From contig JANFOG010000004.1 of NCBI GenBank assembly GCA_024336345.1, forward strand, positions 1,674,001 to 1,738,000: a stretch of 64,000 nucleotides of DNA, written 5' to 3'. Source of the DNA: Mariannaea sp. PMI_226 (taxonomy: Eukaryota; Ascomycota; Sordariomycetes; Hypocreales; Nectriaceae). Shown here one piece after another: positions 24,101 through 34,474 of this stretch. Within the stretch, counting starts at the first letter, position 1. Every line of letters begins with the position of its first letter. Below the pieces are notes generated by a model. The model was not told where the DNA came from. It made no database searches and saw only the letters and a program-made list of their open reading frames with translations. Made by a program: the position numbers and the translations under genes.

Positions 24101-25017
24101 TGGTTTCGAGGACGGAAGGATCACCGGGACCGTTGGACAGGAAGAGACCGTCGTACTCATCAACACAGCTGGCGAGGTCATAGTCCCAGGGGACTACGAG
24201 AACCTCGACGCCACGCTTCAAGAAGCATCGCAGCTGGTTGTATTTCATACCGACATCGACACACAGGACACGGGCAGTACGACCCGACGGGTGCTTGCGC
24301 GCAACCGAAACGGGAGGCTTATACAGTTTGGGAGCCTTGATGGAAACTACACTACAATAAGCATGCCTTCGAATCTGAAGTCATGTGTGGGAAAGACTCA
24401 CCCTCTGCCACCAGATTCTTGGTGTTGGGATTGACCCATTCAATCTGCTCGAAGCTCTCGAGGGGCGCTGGGGCCAGAGGAGCATCGACGTGGCTGACGG
24501 CGCCGTTGGTAAGAGCCTTGGACTCGAGGCGCATCTTGCCGAGCATGCTACCCTTTTCTCGGATCTTCTTGGTCAGGGCGCGAGTGTCAACGCCGTACAT
24601 GGCGGGAATGCCCTGCTCCTTGAGCCAGGTGCCCAAAGAGGAGGTGGCGAGGAAATGAGAGTAGTCCTCGCCGCAGTATGAGGCCGTGACCAAACCAGCA
24701 ATGTGGATCTGGCTGGACTCGAAGTGAGCGGGCAAGTCGCCGAGAAGCTCATCCATGGCCTCCCGCGAGGGGACACCATAGTTACCGACCAGAGGAAAGG
24801 TGATTACAAGAATCTGGCCGCGGTAGGAAGGATCTGTCACGGACTCGGGATAGCCCACCATACCCGTCTGGAAGACCAGCTCTCCAGCAATGCTCTTCTG
24901 GGCACCAAAGCTGTAGCCTTGGTAGGTGGAGCCATCCTCAAGCTCGAGACAGACGAGACCATCGTCGTCAGAGCCCACGAGGCGAGCTGACGCCGGGGGT
25001 TGAGGTACGACAGACAT
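18187..25017 (-). CDS. URA2: Multifunctional pyrimidine synthesis protein: CPSase II / inactive DHOase-like / ATCase
   Basis: Three exons, 25017-24402, 24346-18303 and 18246-18187, give 2239 residues, close to yeast Ura2 and Aspergillus pyrABCN. It makes carbamoyl phosphate from glutamine and carbamoyl aspartate from it, the first two steps of UMP synthesis. In order: the glutaminase domain with GICLGHQ (Cys near residue 307) and FHPEST; two CPSase ATP-grasp halves with [19 protein letters not shown] and [15 protein letters not shown]; the regulatory MGS-like region; a DHOase-like domain; and ATCase with STRTSASFD and HPTQAFLDL. The DHOase-like part reads [12 protein letters not shown] where active enzymes have an HxH motif, so it should be catalytically dead, as known in fungi. 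The last small exon encodes [19 protein letters not shown], matching the expected ATCase end. Confidence 0.97.
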
Positions 25018-26135
25018 TGTGAGTGAATGTGTGAATGTGCACAGGCACGAAAGCCCGGGATAAGACGCGGGGCAGAAAGACGAGGGGCAGCTTGCAATGA
25101 GGGCAGAGATTGCGAGCTATGGCCTGCAAGAAAACCCGTTTTTCAGAGCTCTCCTTGACTGGTCAGAAGCTACCTCGCGCTCATCTGCCTCGACAGCAAT
25201 TGAGGGAAGAGAGAAGTTTTGGGAGGAGAGCGCGAGTGTTTGGAGGAGGGAGAAGAGGATAGAAAAAGCTGTGACGGATGCGGCACTTGAACTTTTTTTT
25301 TTTTTCTTTCAGTAGACTACGACGGAGGGGTACCTAGGGTGCTTTGGGTGCTTGGCTTGCTGACCCCGCCACAGTTAGCACTGGGCTGACAGGGTACTAT
25401 CATTGGCCAATGCATGGGATCTGACCCTAAAGCATCCAATCCGATATGTTCAGGGGATTCTTGCAGTGAGCTAACGCGCCCCGCCAGCGCCTTGGTCGAA
25501 CCTCCGTGGGATCCAGCTTTCCTGATCTCACGGCGGGACGATGTCGGCATGTTGTCAAGGTACCTGGACTACCTACCTATGCATAGTGCCGAAGGTACTC
25601 CGTGCAGTAGTACCCGTTTGTACCTACTTCGCAATTTGTTGAGCCAGCAAGATCTGTTTAGACTCGGACTCTGGCGGGTGACGATCTCGGCGGTCAATGC
25701 CCAGGGGTCGCGATCTCGTCACCGAGACTGCCCGTGCCCTTGCCCGTTCGCATGGGCTCGAGGGGGGGAGTGGGAGGCTGGGGACTGTCTAAACGAAGCA
25801 ATGTACAGACTTTCTCGTATGGAAGAAGCGGACAACAACTATGGTAGCGAAGGGCACTGGTGCTGGGACGGGGATGATATTACACTATATCGACATGGTA
25901 CCTATGCATGCGTAAGACAGAACCTCGAAGCCTCACCGATGGGTGGTGAACAAAGATGCAATGACATGTGCAAGGTCGTCCCCGTCCGTCTTATCATATC
26001 TTGTAAAGCAAGCCACATTGTGAGATCCCCGCCAACGGCGGAAACATTCGTCATTTCTGATCCGGAAAAGTTTGCACGCTGCAGCCTGAAGTACCCCGTA
26101 CATCACTTTTTGAACCAAAATGAAGTTGACTTGCC

Positions 26136-26169
26136 TAGGTGGGTAGGTAGGTAGGTAGTTAGGTAGGTA
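26136..26169. repeat. GGTA tandem repeat
   Basis: GGTA/GTAG tetranucleotides repeat about eight times, with one interruption at AGTTAGG. Shorter versions of the same CTACC/GGTAG motif recur in other intergenic regions of the window, for example near 9780, 46660 and 58260. Confidence 0.85.
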
Positions 26170-26785
26170 TGTACTACGTGTGTACGAAGTAAAAACAAGC
26201 ATACGCACCCAAGGTAGGTTGGCAATAAAACAACCTACACACACGGGTGGGTAGTAGAAGGCGAAGAAAATGGCTTGCCGGACCTTGGATCCAACGGACT
26301 AGATCCAAATTAATACGCACTCAGTGGCCAACTAAATCTTATTACAGGTTAAAACACTCGGCCCCAATCTCACGGCGCTGCAGAGAAGTTTTTTTTTTTT
26401 TTCTCGCCCTCCTGCCCCCCCCCTTGAGGTGGGTGGCTAAAAGACGGTGGCCAATAGTTATTTTTCTCACCACACTTTAAACAGACATTCCTACGTATTA
26501 GATCTTAGTTGCGTGGGGGAGTACTCGACCTTACCAAACAAAGGCGGAGACGATGATATACGGACTGCAGAAGTAAGACGCACTTATGCCTTTCTTACCC
26601 GTTTTGTGAGGCTGCCGCGGGAATTCGGTACTGCTATGTCACGCGAGCTCTTTATTGGTTTGTTCCTGCGTCATTGGTCAAGATAATTCCGTATACACGC
26701 ATCACTTCAAAGCTATATCTGAGACCCCTATCTGCAACTGAAATATTCCTTTGTCTGGATCTTCACCAGTCAACAGAACATTTGC

Positions 26786-26844
26786 ATACACACACAAACA
26801 CACATATATATTTATATACATATATATATGTGTGTGTGTGTGTG
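26786..26844. repeat. Compound CA / TA / GT microsatellite
   Basis: A CA run passes into TATATA and then a GT run, so the ends are partly complementary and could form a hairpin. It lies in the URA2 upstream region. Confidence 0.85.
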
Positions 26845-27285
26845 GGCGTCTACGTGGATGAATCTGGAAAACACAAGTGTTTACATGACAATTCCAATCA
26901 GGTGTTTGTTATTTTTTATATGTAGTTTGATTTATTAGCCATGCCCGCTTCAAAAGCTCGCTGTCATAACGCCCTACTCAGGTTTTGTGAGCAAATGCCA
27001 TTAAGCCGCATTTTCCCTCTTCTCATTTCAATCACTCAACCACTTCCACCTTCCTGAGAAGCTAGAATCTGGTCAAGACCCCAGGTATATATAACAGATC
27101 ATTCGACACAAATGTCCTTCTCGAGGAAGGGGAAGGAAAAAGAAATTAGTTCCATCCCAGAGAGTCCATCCATAACCGACATTTCAAAACATCCAGATTC
27201 TATGAACCAGCTTATCATGTATACACGTTGTCCATAAAATCCCAGCGTAAATAAAAACAGAAATAGGGGAATAAAAATTGGCCTT

Positions 27286-28915
27286 CTATTGCTGGAGGAT
27301 AGGTTGATACTGCATCGGCTGTTGTGCGGGTGGCGCAGGCATATTCGACATCTGGGGTGTCCTTTGCGTCGTTGGACTTGCGTGGTTCATTCCAGGATTG
27401 GGCTTCTGGGCCTGGGGGCCGCTTGGAGGCACCCGGTAGACAGGTTCTTTCTTTGGATCGAATCCAGGGAAAACCGCTTGCAACCTGGAGTATAGCTCCT
27501 TGATGCTCTTATCCCGCTCTTCTCGATCAGCAGCAGCGTCTATCTTCTTATCTGGGGCATCTGGGGCAGGTATCGAAGTCCGGAGTTTGAGTGTGAGATT
27601 GAGGGGAGGAGCACTGAGATAGGCGGGACAAGGAGGTGCCTTAACCTCAGGTTTCCTGTCCGCCAGTGCGGCCATATATGAAAGGTTTGCCTGCAATCTT
27701 CGCATACATCTAGAAAGGGTTAGCCGTGCATCTCTTCAATCTCAAAAGAAGCATACATACTGAAGATAATCTTGTTGAAAAAGGGTCTCTTCTTCAGATG
27801 GCTTGTTGGCATCTGAGGCGTGTTCTTTTTTCAACTCTTGCTGCGTTGCCTGGATTTGTATGGATTCATAGAGCAATTCGTGATTGATATCTAACAAGAG
27901 CGCAAAACGTTCCTTGTCCCGTGACTCCGATCCGGGGCTCATAGGTGTTCCAGCGGAGGATCCGTTTCCAGGCACTCCTTGGTTAACAGAAAAGGTGGGA
28001 GTTTGTGGTGTTGACAATCCGGTCGATTGCGGTTGCTGATTCGTTGGAGTCTGGGTTTGTGAGGGAGGCTGGGGCGTCGAGAATTGCCCTGGTGGTGGAG
28101 GTACGGGATTACTGGGTGTGGCCTGAACAACGCTGGGAGGTCTTTGAGGTGTTCCCACTTGGCCCATTGCAGCAGGATTCGGTAATTGTTGGGGCTGTTG
28201 AGGCTGTTGTTGCGGTTGTTGCTGCGATTGTTGCTGAGGTGGCTGCTGATGCTGCTGCTGCTGTTGAGGCTGTTGAGGCTGTTGAGGCTGCTGAGGCATA
28301 CGTTGCATCATCTGAGGCTGCTGGGGCATTCCGGCCTGGTTCATAGCGAAGCCCTGCATACCACCAGCCATCATATACTGGGGGGTAAAGCTTTGAGGGG
28401 GTACCGTCGAGGGAACGACTTGGCCATAAGGCGCGGCGGTGAATTGTTGTTGATAGTTTGGCACTGCGACGGAAAGAATTAGTTACCATGATCGAAAAAA
28501 GGTGATGTAACAAGCCTCAGCGCAAACTGATCGTGTTTCACTACTCCATGACGCGAATCATCTGGGCCTCTCCTCCTCCGAGGAGATCGTCGCATTTTGG
28601 AGTCGTCATCACGACCGTGTTTCTGATCGACGCGTCTATAAAGCTTGGGACTCGCAGGAGCAAAGGCAACTCACTCTGACCATTGGGAGCCATGTGAGGC
28701 ATGCCAGGGTTTGGCATCATTCCGGCAGGGCCGCCTGCCATCATCTGAGGGTTCGCGCCGGAAGGGTAAGCTCCTTGAGGAGCCATGCCGGCAAACTGTT
28801 GCTGCTGGTTGTACATGATCTGCTGGCCTGTAGGTTGGGCTCCAGGCTGCGGTGGGGCGGCGTTGTTGAAGGAAGAAGCAGCATTGTTGGCGTAGCCATA
28901 GCCAGCGGAATACAT
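27286..28915 (-). CDS. Glutamine-rich protein with SS18/SSXT-like domain, putative SWI/SNF-associated factor
   Basis: Three exons, 28915-28675, 28463-27761 and 27709-27286, give 455 residues. The N-terminal half is rich in Gln, Pro, Met and Asn (MYSAGYGYANNA start, then a QQPQQPQQ run), typical of transcription co-activators. Around residues 250-330 a helical region reads LLLDINHELLYESIQIQ and then QQDYLQCMRRLQANLSYMAA followed by LAD. This resembles the SSXT N-terminal domain of SS18, where a similar pattern binds the SWI/SNF core. The Q codon before CMRR is split by the second intron (27760-27710) and joins in phase. The first intron (28674-28464) ends so that A plus TG makes Met before PNYQQQF. 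The domain assignment is by pattern, not search; general Gln-rich co-activators are the alternative. Confidence 0.7.
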
Positions 28916-30048
28916 GACGGCAAGGGCAGCGCCTCGGGGCGGTAACGACGGCAATGGGGACAGTGCTTGCTGATCTCCGGGGGGTGTTCACTCAGGCAGC
29001 GGACAACGGCACCTCAGTCGACGGGGTCGGGTCGGGGTAGGGCTGGGCAGGACACGCTCAAACAATCGGCGAGGGTCTGGAAGGCTGGATGTGGACGCGG
29101 GCCGGGATTGCGAAACTGGGCTGGGAGAGGGCGAACGTTGAAGGAGGTTTGAGTGGGGCTGGACCAAGGAAAACGAGCGCTTCCACCACGACCGTTCGAC
29201 TGTGAGACGCGGAGGGTTGTCGACCAGGTAGTGCCTTGTGTGTAAAATGTATCAAGGATATATATCTTTGATATGTCCCCGCTAGAGAGCGAATCTTCAA
29301 CCTGGCTTTTCTGCGAGTCAGATCTGATGCACCATGAAATCGGGCCCCTGGTGGTGGAGTGTGGCAGTGGCGCGCGAACTGTTCTTGACGGGGGGTTCCG
29401 GTAAATAGCTTGACGGGACACTCAGACTCAGCGCAGCAATAGCCCGGAATAGAATGTGGTGCTAGGGTTGGCGCGGCTGGAATCAAGTCGGCGCTTGTAT
29501 AAGCTGATGTGCGTTGATGGTTTTTGCTGCCAGGGAGACGATTTCTTGTCGGCTTTATTGATTGACGCTTGTGTTTGGTGGTGTTAATAAAAAGGTGAGG
29601 TTCAGATCACTGTCAGTTTCAAGAGTTGGGAAATTTTCAAAGCCGAAGCGCTAACCGTTCCCAACAAAGCGCGAAAACGCGTCTAATTCAACCTGTTCAA
29701 AGCTGAGGCATACAAAATAGCCTGACAGCCGCCAAACCTACAATGGTCGACGTTGAAGAGGTTCAGAAATACACTGAACAATGACGCAAAAGTAATTATT
29801 TACACAAGATGGCTACTTATGCGTTCCAGTTTCGTCATCTAGCCGATTACAGTACTAATACAATACATAGCAGGGGTGCTTAAATAACCTAGGTACATAC
29901 GCCGTACACTTAGAGCCAATCACACACCCATCATGCCAATAGGCCTGCTCAGAGTCTCTCTCTCCACACCACAACTCTTCCAACATATTCAACCACCAAC
30001 ACTGGCATTGAACAATTACAGAAAACAGCAAAAAAGAAAATCTTTACA
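28916..30048. other. Gene-free upstream region of the SS18-like gene
   Basis: About 1.1 kb without a supported gene. It likely carries the SS18-like promoter. An in-frame ATG at 28954 would add 13 residues to that gene but has weaker context. Confidence 0.5.
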
Positions 30049-30119
30049 GGTCACGGTGGGGATCGAACCCACAATCTCCTGATTCGTAGTCAGACGCCTT
30101 GCCATTGGGCCACGCGACC
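30049..30119 (-). tRNA. tRNA-Arg(ACG), copy 1
   Basis: The cloverleaf reads cleanly on the minus strand: acceptor GGTCGCG/CGTGACC, D arm GCC..GGC, anticodon stem TCTGA/TCAGG with loop CTACGAA (anticodon ACG) and T arm GTGGG-TTCGATC-CCCAC. No intron. A T-run follows for Pol III termination. This is the first of three tandem copies. Confidence 0.97.
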
Positions 30120-30213
30120 GTTGTGATTTGATGGACGGCGACTCTGACAAGTCAACTCAAACCCGCCAGCAGATTGAACTCACGAAAGGTCATGAAGATG
30201 AGCAAAAAGAAAA

Positions 30214-30284
30214 GGTCACGGTGGGGATCGAACCCACAATCTCCTGATTCGTAGTCAGACGCCTTGCCATTGGGCCACGCGACC
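30214..30284 (-). tRNA. tRNA-Arg(ACG), copy 2
   Basis: Identical in sequence to copy 1, on the minus strand, 165 bases further on. The minus-strand 3' side carries TTTTCTTTTT, a Pol III terminator. Confidence 0.97.
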
Positions 30285-30378
30285 GTTGTGATTTGATGGA
30301 CGGCGACTCTGACAAGTCAACTCAAACCCGCCAGCAGATTGAACTCACGAAAGGTCATGAAGATGAGCAAAAAGAAAA

Positions 30379-30449
30379 GGTCACGGTGGGGATCGAACCC
30401 ACAATCTCCTGATTCGTAGTCAGACGCCTTGCCATTGGGCCACGCGACC
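30379..30449 (-). tRNA. tRNA-Arg(ACG), copy 3
   Basis: Identical in sequence to copies 1 and 2, on the minus strand, with the same TTTTCTTTTT terminator. Its 5' flank differs from the other two, so it marks the end of the array. Confidence 0.97.
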
Positions 30450-31758
30450 AAGCTGTTTTCTTTGATAGAGGAGGACGTCGATAATAGACTCTAGGTATGT
30501 GCAGTGTGGTGTGGTGGAAAACTGTGCTGCGAAACTCACAAATTTTCCTCGGTGCTGTTTGACAGATTAGGGCCGGACTTGGTATAGTAGTGGGGCGACT
30601 GAATGTACACTGACTCGGAGCCTCAAGACGGGGTCCACCGGTGTCATGGTGTGTAATGGGTACTAACATCATGGCATTTACTCCATAGTCCACATCACTG
30701 AATCTCAGGTAGCAAAGTCACAAAATTGTTCCCTTAATTTGACATCTGCTGCAAGAGAGATATCATGGAGTATGGCGTGCCCATTGACGAATAACTATTC
30801 TAACTCGTGTTTGAGATTGACTACTTTGTCAAGTACAAGAGATCGATCGAGTCCCTCCTCCCATTACAAATACAGAGCCAACTGCAACTCTACCTCAGGG
30901 AGTAAGTCAACTATCAAGGTAGTTGACACTTCGGTGTGATCCAATGTTTTTATCTGTTGCATTTAGTTCTTGGCATTAAGTTTCAGTTGCCATAAGTGCT
31001 CAGGCTTTTGAACGTTTGCATTGCGTCCTATAAGAAATAACAATGAGAGCGGGAAGTGAGGGGGTAACTTTGCGCGGTAAATAATGGCAAGGTTTGATTT
31101 CTGCCTCAATATGATAACGTGACAAAATTGAGACATGTTCTCATGCTCCAAAGGTGCTAATTATACAATAGTTCTAAAGTCGACCTATGCAGAGCCCCAG
31201 TTGCAAGTTCGATCAAACAGCCTACATAGAGATTATAAGTGTCGTATCCCGTTTTCATCCACCAAAGGCTTTGAGGACTTAGTGTGGTTTCGCTTGCAGT
31301 GAACTTGTTGATCATTCTATGATGCTCCCAAGGCCTCGAATGTATTGCCGCTTAATGTTGTCATGTTGACTTCACTTGTTGCCTACTCTAGAATTAAGAT
31401 ATGCCCACGAACCAACTGATCTCATAACACTTTCTCGAAACTTGGTGGTTGTCAGAGAAACTTAATGAACATCATCTTGTCATTTAAAGAGTTGGCACTT
31501 TGTTCTTACTCTGCATAGGTACAGATTAGGCTCCTGTTCCGCTGGGTACGGAACTGATCTGTGAGAGAACTTTAAAAGGTATATATCCGTAAGCTTATAT
31601 AGCAAGTTTATAACTCAGTTTTATACGAAAAGGGTGCCGGTAGCTCCAGTCATGTATATGCTCCGATAATTTTAGTGCTGGAAGAATCTCCAGTTTGGTT
31701 GTTTGACCTCCTCGTACTGACTCCAGGTACCAAAATAACGGCGCGATTTATCACAACT
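30450..31758. other. Gene-free region between tRNA-Arg copies 3 and 4
   Basis: This 1.3 kb is AT-rich and has only short frames. No repeat or RNA gene was recognised. Confidence 0.5.
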
Positions 31759-31829
31759 GGTCGCGTGGCCCAATGGCAAGGCGTCTGACTACGAATCAGG
31801 AGATTGTGGGTTCGATCCCCACCGTGACC
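31759..31829 (+). tRNA. tRNA-Arg(ACG), copy 4
   Basis: Identical in sequence to the minus-strand copies but on the plus strand. Followed directly by TTTTCTTTT. Its 3' flank TTCTTTTGCCGGTT is shared with copy 5, so those two derive from one duplication that included flanking DNA. Confidence 0.97.
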
Positions 31830-31899
31830 TTTTCTTTTGCCGGTTTTCTAGATTTTTGGCTTGGAGAATAGGTGGATTACTTTTTGGGTTTTGTTTGAT

Positions 31900-32341
31900 G
31901 GTTTGGGCACCACCGAATCTTTATCCATAGTCTCACCAGTACTCCACACACAACTACAGCCAAGTGAGAAGGAGAAGGGAGAGATATAGGTTATTGATAT
32001 ATAGCTCCAATATATAAAAGCAAGTTTGTTTTGCTTGTCTATTTACTACAAGCGGTTTTCTTTGCTGCTTGTCTTGCTTTTGGCCCTAGCACTACACCAG
32101 TTAGATAATATAGCTGTAAATTCACAGGGCCTAGGGTAGGTAATAGACCATGTAAGCAGTGGTGTCACGGGGCGCCTGACGCTATGAGATACAGTGATAG
32201 TATTGATAGGGAACATTAGAGTATTCATACAGCTAATTTACTAGTTATTATTCCCAAGCGTTCCCCAAGCCTCCTTCCCGTTGAACGGGCAACGGGCTTT
32301 TCCTCTAGGGTAGGCTCCGCCCGACACATGTGCGTTCAACA
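31900..32341 (-). mobile_element. Probable solo LTR of a Ty1/copia-like retroelement
   Basis: Read on the minus strand from 32341 it starts TGTTGAACGCACATGTG, a TG-start typical of fungal LTRs. It continues with a small hairpin, GCCCGTTGCCCGTTCAACGGG, then about 300 bases later a TATA-like CTTTTATATATTGG and a pyrimidine-rich leader. No gag or pol frame is next to it. The inner end is uncertain and no target duplication was found. Two degraded pieces of the same family lie at 33640-33715 and 38990-39152. It sits just downstream of tRNA-Arg copy 4; insertion near tRNA genes is common for such elements. Confidence 0.5.
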
Positions 32342-32867
32342 GACCATAGTGAATCTCAAAGCTACCTATGCAAATTAAGAACTCTGCTCGACATACTAGT
32401 GTCAAATTATTCATTTAGAACTTTGAACAACAGGAGACAGCAGTTGAGAAACTCTGGATACACAATCTCAGTTTGACTCATGTAGTTAGGGACGACTACT
32501 TGGATACATGGCGACCTCATGGATGCAAACACTCCGACCTTCTTTATTATAGGTTTGCTTGACTTCAGTCAAAATAACTCAAGAACAAGTCTAGCACCCT
32601 CTCTAGCAACCCGAAGACTTTCTACAAACTCCTGGAGAGAATAGAATCGGAACGTTCTATGAGCTACAATATGGTCGAACCAGATTAACTGTCTCAATGA
32701 TCCCAGGGCTCTGGCTGTTGCAGCAATCTCGTCCTCTCACCACACACGCCCGCCAGCATTCTAGCAGCTGCGTCGAACCCCAGAACCAGAAGGAAACGAA
32801 ACAAACATATACCACCAAAAAGAAAATGATATCTCTCTTTCCAGTTCGTCGAACCGGCAAAAGAAGA

Positions 32868-32938
32868 GGTCACGGTGGGGATCGAACCCACAATCTCCTG
32901 ATTCGTAGTCAGACGCCTTGCCATTGGGCCACGCGACC
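32868..32938 (-). tRNA. tRNA-Arg(ACG), copy 5
   Basis: Identical to the other four copies, minus strand. It shares its 3' flank (TTCTTTTGCCGGTT) with copy 4 rather than with the tandem array. Confidence 0.97.
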
Positions 32939-34474
32939 GATTAATCCTATTGGTTAATTCTGACGGTCGGAATTTGTTACTACGAAGTTGTCACCAAGTT
33001 TCAAGCTTGTTCCGGTAGACTAAGATGCTACTCTCTGGAGTGAGCCTCTGACTTGGGTCACCTCTTCGTTCCCATTTTTGCCCACTTCCGGTACAAATAA
33101 TAGGTATATTGTTATAGCGGTTAATGGCTTGAGACTGCATGTTCTATCACTTTGTGTGGTTTTCTGGCTTGGCGGCCCTTTTATTTTGCTTTAAATAAGT
33201 GCGATTTTCTGAGTGTTTGAGGTCTGCAATACCACAACCACTTGGATGTCAACCAAACCCAATCATGTCTCAACTGTACAACATTCCAGATCACACAGGG
33301 TCAATCGGTCTATCTTCAAATTCACTGTGGTTAGTAGTAAAATCTCAGCAAACTACAACTAGGCATGATAATATAGGGTAAGCACAGCAATGTATTAAAC
33401 AAGCTTCACACTTATGAGAATAGGGACCAATAACAGTATGCAGCCTGTTTAGACCAATTTATTGATGAGGAGAAAGGGAGACTATCATCTAGGCAGGCAG
33501 AAGGTGTTTATATTCCTTTATCACAAGTTTGCTCAAGTTGTCCAATGTGGCAAAATTAGCTGATGAGTCATCCAATTTTCACTCTCTCGTTTAACACAAT
33601 GTGTAAGAGGAGGTTTCACAAAACGCTAAACTTAAAGAAATTCTATAATAAAATTAATGGGGAATATTAGAGTATTTATGTGATAGGGAAACAAGTCATA
33701 AGGCCACAAGCAGCTATAGGTATAGAGAAATAAGTGCCAGTGGCTATATTTCAAGACTAAAGCTTGAGGGTCTCAAGTGATACACTGGTGAATGTATGAA
33801 AAAACAGTAGCGAAGATGTTGGCATCACATAGGGTAGCCATATAACCCACTGAGATATCGGATTTTGGGGTTTTCCTATTATAATATTCTCTAAATCCCT
33901 TAACCTCCATAATATCCTTGGATCCAGAAATACACTCCTCTGACCTCTAATAATACAGGACCTAGACAGTATTTTCAAATCACAAATCACTGCAACAGTG
34001 TTCAGTGTAAAGTTCCGCAGTTCGCTGGGGTGAACGGCAATATGCACACGTCTTGTCTTAGGCCCAAAGCCTGAAAAAGGCACCTAAAACAAATGTACAA
34101 AAACAAAAGGACAACCAAGAAAGCTGAGGCTACGCTTGACAAAAAAACAAAAAGATACGTACCAACAAATGTCCATTCAGACTCGGCTCATTGGTCAAAT
34201 GTCTTGGGGTAGCGAGGAGGGGTATTGTGGTCGCCTTGCAGGCCGGAGAGGCGTCCAATATACGTCGAGGATATCATGATGAAAGTGCAGTTTGACACGT
34301 AGGTAGTAGTAAGCTGAATGCTACATGGATCGAACATAAAGAGAGCGCAATTACTTTTTATTCAGCCCCGAGAATTACTACACTTCTCACAACGCCGACC
34401 CTCATCGAGGCAAGAACTTCAGCTGCAATTTGCTCGTTTGTTAGCCCAGCCCTCTTCCACCTATACCGCCTGCC
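32939..34474. other. AT-rich gene-free region with repeat fragments
   Basis: About 1.5 kb between tRNA copy 5 and the Clr5-ankyrin gene. It holds one LTR-family fragment at 33640-33715. A 108-codon frame at 33757-34083 (minus) shows no known domain and may be relic transposon DNA. Confidence 0.5.
33640..33715 (-). repeat. LTR-family fragment
   Basis: The block GGGAATATTAGAGTATTTATG matches the interior of the 32341 LTR (GGGAACATTAGAGTATTCATA) apart from C-to-T changes. The flanking ATTCTATAATAAAATTAAT matches the 38990 copy. It is too short and decayed to orient further. Confidence 0.5.

Larger units (their letters stand above)
25018..27285. other. Gene-free region between URA2 and the SS18-like gene
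   Basis: This 2.3 kb holds the URA2 promoter and the 3' side of the SS18-like gene. A 246-codon open frame from 25414 runs straight into a GGTA repeat and has no recognisable domain, so it is not called. GGTA and TA/GT repeats are listed separately. Confidence 0.5.
30049..30449. repeat. Tandem array of three tRNA-Arg genes, 165-bp period
   Basis: Units 30049-30213 and 30214-30378 are identical over tRNA and the 94-base spacer; a third tRNA copy at 30379-30449 follows and the spacer then diverges. Perfect spacer identity points to recent tandem duplication. Confidence 0.95.

Noticed and set aside
25414..26154. 246-codon plus-strand open frame downstream of URA2's start
   Set aside because: No domain, biased composition, and it ends by running through a GGTA repeat. 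It looks like promoter-region DNA that happens to be open.
30049..30449. Regularly spaced 165-bp repeats resembling a CRISPR-like array
   Set aside because: The repeated core is a complete tRNA-Arg gene and the spacers are identical, so it is a tandem tRNA duplication in a eukaryote.
33757..34083. 108-codon minus-strand frame in the island
   Set aside because: No recognised motif, AT-rich and next to repeat fragments. Noted as possible relic only.
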